27,747 bases of DNA, taken from NCBI GenBank assembly GCA_032718475.1, contig JAUCBJ010006500.1:1-27747 (forward strand). The letters run 5' to 3'. Source of the stretch: Nemertoderma westbladi. Taxonomy: Eukaryota > Xenacoelomorpha > Nemertodermatida > Nemertodermatidae. The notes below the pieces were generated by a model that was given only the letters and a program-made list of their open reading frames with translations, was not told the origin of the DNA and ran no database searches. Positions 20,801 through 27,747 of this stretch are shown here, one piece after another (positions within the stretch are counted from its first letter, which is position 1; each line of letters opens with the position of its first letter). The position numbers and the translations under genes were made by a program.

Positions 20801-21453
20801 ACAAGTACAAAATGTAGCCACAGGCGGAACTACAAGTACAAAATGTAGCCACAGGCGGAACTACAAGTACAAAATGTAGCCACGGACGGAACTACAAGTA
20901 CAAAATGTAGCCACGGGCGGAACTACAAGTACAAAATGTAGCCACGGGCGGAACTACAAGTACAAAATGTAGCCACGGGCGGAACTATAGGCCTAAGAAC
21001 AAAATGTAGCCACGGGCGGAACTATAAGAACAAAATGTAGCCACGGGCGGAACTACAAGTACAAAATGTAGCCACGGGCGGAACTATAAGAACAGAATGT
21101 AGCCACGGGCGGAACTACAAGTAGAAAATGTAGCCACGGGCGGAACTACCAGTACAAAATGTAGCCACGGGCGGAACTACAAGTAGAAAATGTACCACGG
21201 GCGGAACTATACGTCCAAAATGTAGCCGCGGGCGGAACTATAAGAACTTAATATAGCAACGGGCGGAACTATAAGAACAAAATGTAGCCACAGGCGGAAC
21301 TATATTAACATAATGTAGCCACGGGGGAACTATAAGAACTTAATATAGTAACGGGCGGAACTATAAGAACAAAACATGTAGCCACGGGCGGAATTGTACA
21401 AAATGTAGCCACGGGCGGAACTATAAAAACAAAATGTAGCCACGGGCGGAACT
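17859..21453 (+). repeat. 31/36/37-bp satellite array, over 100 units
   Basis: The short unit is AAAATGTAGCCACGGGCGGA + ACTACAAGTAC (31 bp). The long unit ends ACTATAGGCCTAAAAC or ACTATAGGCCTAAGAAC (36/37 bp). Long units appear after every one to eight short units and form local higher-order repeats. For example, a block with ACTACAATTAC then TGTAGTCACGG then TGTAGACACGG recurs near 19420, 19860 and 20280. Units at the right end (21180-21453) are more diverged, as expected at an array edge. All frames are non-coding. Confidence 0.95.
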
Positions 21454-21699
21454 CCAACCGATTTGACAGTTACTGGATAATATAATATTCTACAACAGTC
21501 AATCAATATAGTAGGCCTAACAATTACATTATAAATCAAAATAAGCAAACGTCTGCATTTTTTAAAATATTTTATCGGTGACCATATTAATATATTACGA
21601 TTATTGGTGGAATGTCACCTTTTTTTTAATAAATCCACGAAGCTAAGGAAAATCAACAACTTTCACAAAGGAAGATTTCCTTAGCTGAGGTGATGTATA
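21454..21699. other. Spacer with a hairpin between satellite and LINE
   Basis: Non-coding. At 21641-21686 AGCTAAGGAAAATC and GATTTCCTTAGCT can form a 13-bp stem with one bulge around an AACTTTCACAAAGG loop, immediately before the LINE insertion. Confidence 0.6.
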
Positions 21700-21877
21700 C
21701 TAGTATCGGCATGCTGCATTGAAGCTGCATTTTTAAGAATGCTGTGCCGGCTTGTCGACAAAATTGCGCCGCCACAACTCCCTATCACCCATGACATTTG
21801 CTAGATTATCCGCATCTTCAAGGCCAGTGTCCTTTAAGATGCGTCTCAAGAAAGTCATGGGCTGTCCACCATGCTTA
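21700..21877 (-). repeat. Left 178-bp inverted LINE 3' end
   Basis: The minus-strand reading encodes HGGQPMTFLRRILKDTGLED..NLANVMGDRELW, the same C-terminus as the main LINE frame, followed by its TAA and short 3' untranslated region. Differences from the right copy include GTCGAC/GTCAAC and GATTAT/GATCAT. There are no gaps. Confidence 0.9.
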
Positions 21878-21880
21878 TGA

Positions 21881-23887
21881 AAGCATGCAGCTGCAGAAAC
21901 AGTTCCTGTATACCCTCGAAACAGGAAAAGGGCCCCGTGGACTGACAACAAAATTCAGAAGTGCCGAAATGACCTTCATAAGGCGCAGAAAGAGTCCCGA
22001 CTCAAACAGACTACAGCGGCCAAGAATGCAGTTAAGGCTGCATCTAGGTCCCTGAACAGGCAGTACTCTGTTAATCTACAGGAGCTAATAAACCAACAGG
22101 TTGATGCCATCAATGATGCTGACGACAGCAGGCAATCATCCCAGGCATGGAAATCAATCAATCTGCTTACTGGGCGGAAAAGCCAACCAACCACCAAGGT
22201 TAAGGCTGAATCACCAGCCGATCGCCTCAATGGTTGGAAAGCCCACTTTGAAAAGCTCCTCAATAATGACAGGGTATTGCCTGATAACTTTATAGAAGTA
22301 AAAGTGTCTGAGTCTGTACTCCCAGATATTCCCATTGGCGATATCTCCTTTGCAGAAGTGAAGGCTGCTGCAAAGAGCATTAAGACCAATCGTGCCAGTG
22401 GAGTAGATGGTGTTCCCCCTGAGGTCTTTAAAATACCTGAGTGTTTAAAGCTCATCTATCCCATCATAGTAGACATGTACCGAACAACAAGAGTCCCACA
22501 AGAAATGAAAACAAATAAGTTGGTGCCAGTTCCCAAGAAGGGCAACCTAACACTCTATGGTTCTTTTCGGGGAATCTCATTGATCTCGATTGCTGCAAAG
22601 CTATACAATAGGATTCTATTAAATCGCATCAGGGATCCCATTGAGAGACTGCTCCGTGGAAATCAGAATGGGTTCCGTAAAGGTCGTGGGACCATGGAGC
22701 CCATTTTGGCACTTAGAAGGATAATTGAAGAATTATCAAAAAAGAAAGACAGGCATCTGGCTGTTATCTTTGTTGACTTCTTCAAGGCCTTTGATTCAGT
22801 CTCTCGCTCACGTATGTTCAGCATACTTTCATTATATGGGATTCCTGATGAAATTATTGCAGCAATCAGATCAGTATACGATGGTTCGACAACATTTGTG
22901 TCTACTGTTGACGGTGACACAGAACCATTTGAAGTGTTATGGGGCGTCCTCCAAGGAGACACACTTGCACCATTCTTGTTCATTATTGTGGTTGACTATG
23001 TTCTACGCATGTCCTTAGATCATCATAATGATGATGGGGTGATGATAACTCCACCTACTGGCTCCAGAAGTCGAGGAAATCCTGCCAAGTACCTAACTGA
23101 TCTAGACTTTGCTGATGACTTAGGAGTACTCTCAGAATCATTAGAGGGAGCCCAACGGCTCCTCAGCTCATTAGAACATGCTGCTTCTAGTGTTGGTCTT
23201 TTTATTAACTCCAGAAAGACCAAAATTCTGACTGTTAACTTTGAAAGTCCTCAGCAAGTCTCTGATCGGATGAGCATAAGCTCAAAGGATGGTATGCTTG
23301 AGCATGTGGACGACTTCTGTTACCTGGGATCATGGATCCGGAAGTCAGGTGAGGACCTTCGAATACGTAAGGGAAAGGCATGGACAGCCTTGAATAGGCT
23401 TTCCAGGATTTGGAAATCACCGAGAATTAATCGGAAACTTAAGGTCCGATTATTTAGAGCAGCAGTAGTTCCAGTACTCCTCTACGGGAGTCCATGCTGG
23501 GCTCTAACTGCTGAGGACACCAAATCTCTGGATGGCACATTCACAAGAATGCTACGCCGGGTTCATTGTGTCAAGTACAATGCACACATCTCCAACCAGA
23601 CACTATATAACATTGGAGGTGTCTCATTGGTTCCCCCAAGCTTGACACTAGAACAAAATCGCCTCCGCTTTGCAGGACATTGCTTTCGCCGTGAGGACCA
23701 GCCAGTGCATAATCTTGTACTTTGGCAGCCTCATGGAGTGAATAAGCATGGTGGACAGCCCATGACTTTCTTGAGACGCATCTTAAAGGACACTGGCCTT
23801 AAAGATGCGGATGATCTAGCAAATGTCATGGGTGATAGGGAGTTGTGGCGGTGCAATTTTGTTGACAAGCCGGCACAGCATTCTTAA
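21881..23887 (+). CDS. Reverse transcriptase of a LINE, N-terminally truncated
   Basis: Open for 668 codons from just after a TGA at the inversion junction (21878-21880) to TAA at 23887. No in-frame ATG starts it, so the native N-terminus with the endonuclease is lost. The first roughly 130 residues are the linker before the RT (RKRAPWTD..., then AWKSINLLTGRKSQ). The RT follows: ASGVDGVPPEVF, FRGISLIS, FVDFFKAFDSVSR (motif A, 22769 onward), VLQGDTLAPFLF (motif B) and LDFADDLGVLSE (catalytic FADD, 23108-23119). The C-terminal region has LRFAGHCFRRE and HGGQPMTFLRRILKDTGL, as in RTE-like LINEs of invertebrates. It would copy element RNA at a nicked target. The frame is free of stops, so the insertion is fairly young, but the unit is unlikely to be autonomous. 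Confidence 0.88.
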   Translation, partial: KHAAAETVPVYPRNRKRAPWTDNKIQKCRNDLHKAQKESRLKQTTAAKNAVKAASRSLNRQYSVNLQELINQQVDAINDADDSRQSSQAWKSINLLTGRKSQPTTKVKAESPADRLNGWKAHFEKLLNNDRVLPDNFIEVKVSESVLPDIPIGDISFAEVKAAAKSIKTNRASGVDGVPPEVFKIPECLKLIYPIIVDMYRTTRVPQEMKTNKLVPVPKKGNLTLYGSFRGISLISIAAKLYNRILLNRIRDPIERLLRGNQNGFRKGRGTMEPILALRRIIEELSKKKDRHLAVIFVDFFKAFDSVSRSRMFSILSLYGIPDEIIAAIRSVYDGSTTFVSTVDGDTEPFEVLWGVLQGDTLAPFLFIIVVDYVLRMSLDHHNDDGVMITPPTGSRSRGNPAKYLTDLDFADDLGVLSESLEGAQRLLSSLEHAASSVGLFINSRKTKILTVNFESPQQVSDRMSISSKDGMLEHVDDFCYLGSWIRKSGEDLRIRKGKAWTALNRLSRIWKSPRINRKLKVRLFRAAVVPVLLYGSPCWALTAEDTKSLDGTFTRMLRRVHCVKYNAHISNQTLYNIGGVSLVPPSLTLEQNRLRFAGHCFRREDQPVHNLVLWQPHGVNKHGGQPMTFLRRILKDTGLKDADDLANVMGDRELWRCNFVDKPAQHS

Positions 23888-23937
23888 AAATGCAGCTGCA
23901 ATGCAGCATGCCGATCCTAGTAGTAGTAGTAGTAGTC

Positions 23938-24055
23938 CTGGGGACTTCGAGCAGCACGTGAACAACTAAACCAGCACGTTAACTAGTCTGGCTGTCTGGG
24001 GCTTCAAGCAGGACGTGTACAACTAACCTAACTGGCAGACTGGTTAACTACTAAT
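23938..24055. repeat. Two copies of a GGGGCTTCGAGCAGCACGTG-type repeat
   Basis: Units start at 23940 and 23998 (GGGGACTTCGAGCAGCACG, GGGGCTTCAAGCAGGACG), each followed by ACAACTAA and TTAACTA. The same family recurs at 25110-25217. Confidence 0.75.
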
Positions 24056-24089
24056 CCAGGTTGGAATTTATGTAGAGTTTGCTCAACAT

Positions 24090-24207
24090 GTGTGGCGCGG
24101 ATTAAGGATCCTGGCGCGTGAGTGGACAGGGGGGCGTGTGGCGCGGATTAAGGATCCTGGCGCGTAGTGACAGGGGCGTGTGGCGCGCATTGAGGATCCT
24201 GGCGGTC
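24090..24207. repeat. 43-45-bp tandem repeat, three copies
   Basis: GTGTGGCGCGGATTAAGGAT + CCTGGCGCG begins at 24090, 24135 and 24178. The third copy is diverged (GCATTGAGGATCC). Confidence 0.85.
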
Positions 24208-25109
24208 CCTGGGCGCGAATATGGATTGTAAGCGATGTAAGGGGTTAGGTTTAGGACAGTAGGGAGGTTAGCGTAGCAGTGCACTAGCAAACACATCCCC
24301 ACTCTTACAGCTCTATTTGGAATTATTCCCATAGGTTTTAAAAAAGATTGAAAAAATGGACCCGCTCGCTTCGCTCGCGTTTTTATACTGCAAGGTCTTA
24401 CTCTTAGTACTGTCTGGCCTGGCCAGCTGGCTGTGGGACAAAATGGAAACGGGACAGATTGAGCATGGACCATTAAAAAAACAAGACTTATTGTTTTCAA
24501 AAGTTTTTCAATTGTCAGATTTTCTTTCAAAACCAATTAAAAAACCATGACAGCCTGCATGATTCAGCAGAATTTCCGTGCTCGCTACGCTCGCAATTTT
24601 AATGACATCTGCATTTTCTGTATTTTGGACTGTTTTGAAAAACAGTCGGTTTTTGCCAACCTTTAAAATGCTGAAATGTTTAAAAATTTTTCGTGCTCGC
24701 TTACGCTCGCATCTTGATCACATCTGCATTTTAAAAAACAATTAAAAAAACAGTCAGTTGACGTTTGACATTGGACCTACTAAGCACTACTACTACTACA
24801 AACTACAGCACTATCTGACTATTTACTGTCAGACAGTCCTGGACTGTATTTTATGTTAAACATAAATTGGAAAAATTTCCTTGCTCGCTACGCTCGCATT
24901 TTTTAATGTTAAACATACTGTAGGGCTACAGAATTATATAAAACTGCTGAACTGATAAAATTATTACAATTAAGCAATTACTGCAAAAATTGTCCAATTG
25001 TTTGGCTTGGGCGCGCATTATATAATCATGGCTGGCGCGATTTTCGTTTTTAAACCAGAAACGCGTGTTGGCGCGCTTTTTTGTCAGTATTCCATATAGG
25101 ACTTACTAT
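24208..25109. other. Non-coding DNA with four GCTCGC(T)ACGCTCGC motifs
   Basis: GCTCGCTTCGCTCGC at 24364, GCTCGCTACGCTCGC at 24580 and 24883, and GCTCGCTTACGCTCGC at 24695. Each sits in AT-rich DNA and is followed by ATTTTTAA- or ATCTTGAT-like sequence. TTGGCGCG words occur at 25008-25075. No gene recognised. Confidence 0.6.
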
Positions 25110-25217
25110 GGGGCTTCGAGCAGCACGTGTACAACTAAGCTGACTGGTTAACTAGTCTGGGGCTTCGAGTAGCATGTGAACAACTAAGCTGACTGGTTAA
25201 CTAGTCTGGAACTTCGC
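25110..25217. repeat. 49-bp tandem repeat, two copies plus a start
   Basis: GGGGCTTCGAGCAGCACGTG at 25110, GGGGCTTCGAGTAGCATGTG at 25159 and a third start GGAACTTCG at 25208. It shares the CAACTAAGCTGACTGG / TTAACTAGTCTGG parts with the 23940 copies. The stretch to 25410 holds nothing else recognised. Confidence 0.85.
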
Positions 25218-25413
25218 TCTGTCTATATGTTGCAGGACTAAGTGATTAGGCCTACTGGCCTATGTTTAGTGGATTTAGAAAATTATTTTAATTCATCCAG
25301 TCATCGCTACATCGGTACTGTAATGTAAAACATTCAGACATTTACTGATTTAGGCCTAGTTTAACAGTTTAACCAGTTGTTTAACAGTTTAACAGTTGTC
25401 CCAGTCTGCCAGT

Positions 25414-26186
25414 CGAAATTGCCCCCCTGTAGAATGCGCCCCCCCGGGCGTAATCGCCTAGCGAGTAATGACCCCCCAAGGTATACTCGCCTAGCGCGTA
25501 ATGACCCCCCGGGTATACTCGCCTAGGCGCGTAATGACCCCCTTCTGCCCTTCCGCGCCAAATGCCCCACCCCAACTGCAAAGAATTAAGATAAGACTCA
25601 GAATTAAGATACTAAATCATGAGCTGACAGTGCAGCAGTTAACGGTAACGGTGGGGCTGCGAATTAATATCCCGCCTCAATGTTAAAGTCTCAATTTAGG
25701 GAAAGGAGCAGGTTACAGTGGCACGTTATTTTAACCAAAACAATAAACTACAGCACTAAGCACAATAGAACAGGTTACAGTTTTACCTGTGAGAATAGAC
25801 TCGCTTGTTATTTGCGGACTCTTCTGTACGACTTGTTGACTCGCTACGGGGTGGCGGAGATCGTGATGTCAGATCAGGGACGTGAGTTCGTGGCAGAAGT
25901 TAATGAGCAGCTTTTTAAGTATTAATTAATACCACCCACTGTACATTGTATATTGTTTGTTTATGGTATTCTGGTATACTACTTATGATATGTAATAAAT
26001 AGGCCTAATGTAATGTGTAATGAAATTACAATTGAATCCCTTATTTCAAACCATAAAATCACCGGGGGGCATTCTGCGCGGTAGGGGGCCATATGGCGCT
26101 AGGCCTATGTGACCGGGGAGACATTTGGCGCTAGGCGAATATTCCGCGCGGGGGGGGGGGGGGGGGTGGGGGGGGGGGCATTTTCG
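25414..26186. mobile_element. Fold-back-like element with C-rich repeated arms
   Basis: The left arm (25414-25560) repeats TCGCCTAGCGCGTAATGACC with C-runs about three times at roughly 40 bp. The right arm (about 26061-26186) carries the inverted equivalent: GGGGGGCATT, then GGCGCTAGGC twice, a long G-run near 26151-26179, and CATTTTCG against CGAAATTG on the left. The arms enclose about 500 bp with an integrase remnant. An inverted-repeat element is inferred from the paired arms; arm similarity is patchy. Confidence 0.5.
25800..25925 (+). pseudogene. Integrase core remnant, LTR retrotransposon type
   Basis: About 41 codons read LACYLRTLLYDLLTRYGVAE then SDQGREFVAEVNEQLFKY before a stop. This resembles the second catalytic aspartate region (SDQGREF) of the retroviral-type integrase fold in Ty3/gypsy-like elements. 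The first Asp, the Glu, the zinc finger and everything downstream are absent, so it is a relic. The 40 codons upstream in the same frame (from 25680) show no similarity I recognise. Confidence 0.7.
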
Positions 26187-26282
26187 CCTGTGACACCGTA
26201 ATAGAAGATAGCGAAAATCAACAAATCAAAATATTCCCCCTACCAGTTACTGCAACACTGCACTCAACTTCAGTACAACCCC

Positions 26283-26625
26283 CAGTACTACGTCGTCAGG
26301 TCGTTGTCGTTGTTACCATTTTGACATGCTTGTCGATATCTTTTCGGATTTAAAGCTAACGGGCAATATTTTAGCCATCAATCAATTAGAAAAAACGTTG
26401 CGATTTTCTAGAGACTTGCAGACACCATCAGTTCAACAGTCTCCCGCCAGAGGGCTACATGTCTAACTAAATATTATAAATGTCCTCCCATTTCTTTGTT
26501 ATTAATCTGTTCAAGCTGATACTTGGCTGATTTGTACTAGACCACTAGCTTTGTCATTCAAAGGAGGCTAATCCGTCTGTAGTTCTCAAGGATTCCGTTA
26601 GAGGGCGAAATGTCTAAAAGTGAAA
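26283..26625. repeat. Inverted diverged relative of the MITE interior
   Basis: It follows the reverse complement of 7140-7450 in order: a GTCGTC/GTTGTC microsatellite, ATTTTGACAT, CAGACACCATCAGTTCAACA (the MITE has GTGCAA), CTCCCGCCAGAGGGC, CCTCCCATTTCTTTG, TTCAAAGGAGGC and TTAGAGGGCGAAATGTCTAAAAGTG. There are many substitutions and no clear terminal repeats. Confidence 0.8.
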
Positions 26626-26790
26626 TCCTTGACAGCTTGACCCATTCCGTTATTTATGATCCGTTCAAACTGAAACTTGTCAGATAAGTGCTAGAACACA
26701 TCCTGTGTCTTTGTGGGGTCGGTAATGGTTCTGCAGTTCTCCAGGCTGCCGCTAGAGGGCGAAATTTATGAAAGTGGTGACCTCTAAATC
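26626..26790. repeat. Third tandem unit of the same ~150-bp repeat
   Basis: GATCCGTTCAAACTGAAACTTG, GTGCTAGAACACATCC, CTGCAGTTCTCCAGGCTGCC and GCTAGAGGGCGAAAT follow the same order as 26500-26610. This shows the family is built of tandem ~150-bp units, each ending in a (C/T)AGAGGGC word. Confidence 0.7.
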
Positions 26791-26847
26791 TTGGAATATG
26801 TAACATACCACATGCTGCGTCTTTTTGAGGAAGGTAAGGGAATTCTT

Positions 26848-27251
26848 CCAAGTACCTAACTGATCTCGACTTTGCTGATGACTTAGAAGTACTCTCAGAA
26901 TCACTAGAGGGAGCCCAACGGCTCCTCAGCAGATTAGAACAGGCTGCTTCTAGTGTTGGTCTTTTTATTTACTCCAAAAATACCAAAATTTTGACAGTTA
27001 GCTTTGAAAGTCCTCATCAAGTCTCTGACCGGATGAGAATAAGCTTAAAGGATGGTATGCTTGAGCATGTGGACGACTTCTGTTACCTGGGATAATGGAT
27101 CCGGATGTCAGGTGAGGACTTTCAAATACTTAAGGGAGAGGCATGGTCAGCCTTGAATGGGCTTTCCAAGATTTGGAAGTCCCACAGTATTCATCGGAAA
27201 CTTAAGGTCCGATTATTTAGAGCAGCAGTAGTTCCGCTCCAGTACTCCTCT
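26848..27251 (+). pseudogene. Decayed fragment of the same LINE reverse transcriptase
   Basis: Matches 23084-23481 of the main LINE closely, from CCAAGTACCTAACTGATC to AGTACTCCTC, including the FADD motif region. It carries a stop (GGATAATGG where the main copy has GGATCATGG), several substitutions and a short insertion near the end. It is truncated at both ends with no 3' tail. It lies in the same orientation, 3.8 kb from the main copy. Confidence 0.9.
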
Positions 27252-27343
27252 GTGAATAATCTCGTGTATGTTTGTTCAGTGGGATCACGTTTGCGTTTCC
27301 ACACGCAGACATTCATTTGTAATGATAAGTAAATAGCGGACCG

Positions 27344-27511
27344 ATAATAACCTTGCGCATACACGGAATTAATACGTCGTCATATATTGATCACGTGATT
27401 ACGTCGGTTGATTGCATTGAACTCATTAGTAGTGGCCATGTTTATAAGGACGATCCTAAAGATAATTATTCCGACCACGCTGCAGTGCTTGCAAACTTTA
27501 ATTTGGAGTGA
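27344..27511 (+). pseudogene. LINE endonuclease C-terminal fragment
   Basis: About 55 codons read TLRIHGINTSSYIDHVITS and then KDNYSDHAAVLANFNLE, then TGA. The paired IDH...SDH words are characteristic of the end of apurinic-type endonucleases in CR1/Jockey-like LINEs. The upstream part is broken by stops. Confidence 0.65.
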
Positions 27512-27521
27512 AAAGGTGACC

Positions 27522-27747
27522 GCTCATCCAATAGCAACAATCAGGTATAAGATTGCATTAATAACTTGGAAGTGTTTAAATGGAGTTGCTCCTGACTACT
27601 TGGCTGAATTAATTCAAATTAACTCCAAAGTGACACGATCGCAGTATAACTCAACTTTGGTAGTACCATCAACCAACTATAAAACATTTGGCGATAGATC
27701 TTTTTCGGCGGCTGCACCGAGAATCTTTAATGACCTACCATTGGAAA
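27522..27747 (+). pseudogene. LINE ORF C-terminal fragment, runs off the window
   Basis: Open to the window edge: TIRYKIALITWKCLNGVAPD, then YLAELI, LVVPSTNYKTFGDRSFSAAA and PRIFNDLPLE. This is the conserved C-terminal tail of CR1/Jockey-like LINE proteins. It begins about 10 bp after the endonuclease fragment but in another frame, so the whole reverse transcriptase has been deleted between them. Confidence 0.75.

Larger units (their letters stand above)
21700..23935 (+). mobile_element. 5'-truncated LINE with an inverted copy of its own 3' end
   Basis: The plus-strand part begins right after 21877 and ends with a (TAG)6 tail at 23918-23935, only about 30 bp past the stop codon. The last 178 bp (23743-23920) recur as an exact-length reverse complement at 21700-21877, with only about five to six mismatches. 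Both copies end outward at CTAG. The unit is therefore bounded by two outward-facing 3' ends. The apurinic-type endonuclease region is missing. The tail and C-terminal style suggest an RTE-like clade, with low certainty. Confidence 0.85.

Noticed and set aside
21700-23935. Penelope-like or DIRS element because of the inverted termini
   Set aside because: No GIY-YIG or tyrosine recombinase segment is present. The RT motifs, C-terminus and (TAG)n tail fit a LINE.
24102-24536. 144-codon minus-strand frame with repeated RILN/RHTP segments
   Set aside because: Its repetition reflects the 43-45-bp tandem DNA repeat. No domain is seen.

Overview
The window is a piece of a metazoan nuclear genome, most likely a marine invertebrate. 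The evidence is spliced genes with GT-AG introns, a fibrinogen-domain type II membrane protein, several kinds of non-LTR retrotransposon, and long satellite and minisatellite arrays in an AT-rich background. The octamer TAGGCCTA recurs. The species cannot be named from sequence alone.

Layout. Positions 1-3690 hold no recognisable gene. They contain C- and G-rich inverted arms (about 933-1036 and 2141-2238) around a 36-bp minisatellite. A 47-bp satellite fills about 3690-6391. A small inverted-repeat element (MITE-like, 7075-7547) follows. Next is an intact minus-strand gene (7776-8960) for a type II membrane protein with a Thr/Ser/Pro repeat stalk and a partial fibrinogen-related domain. The best-supported gene is cytosolic-type alanyl-tRNA synthetase on the minus strand. 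Its four coding exons (14853-14352, 13592-13036, 12735-12118, 11350-10100) join in frame into 975 residues. A broken second copy of the fibrinogen-type gene lies at 15994-16540, so two direct copies of that gene's 5' end bracket the synthetase.

From 16560 to 21453 there is an AT-rich segment and then a 3.6-kb array of 31-bp and 36/37-bp units. An isolated copy of the array unit lies inverted 1.3 kb to its left. At 21700-23935 is a 5'-truncated LINE with an open reverse transcriptase frame. Its last 178 bp are repeated, inverted, at its left end. The remainder (23938-27747) is a patchwork of short tandem repeats, a fold-back element holding an integrase remnant, an inverted relative of the MITE interior, a decayed copy of the same LINE, and a second LINE type reduced to endonuclease-end and C-terminal fragments.

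The two host genes have no evident functional link. The synthetase charges tRNA-Ala; the fibrinogen-type protein probably acts at the cell surface. Most of the rest is selfish or repetitive DNA. The recurring theme is inverted structures: satellite-like or homopolymer-rich arms, LINE ends facing outward, and a MITE.
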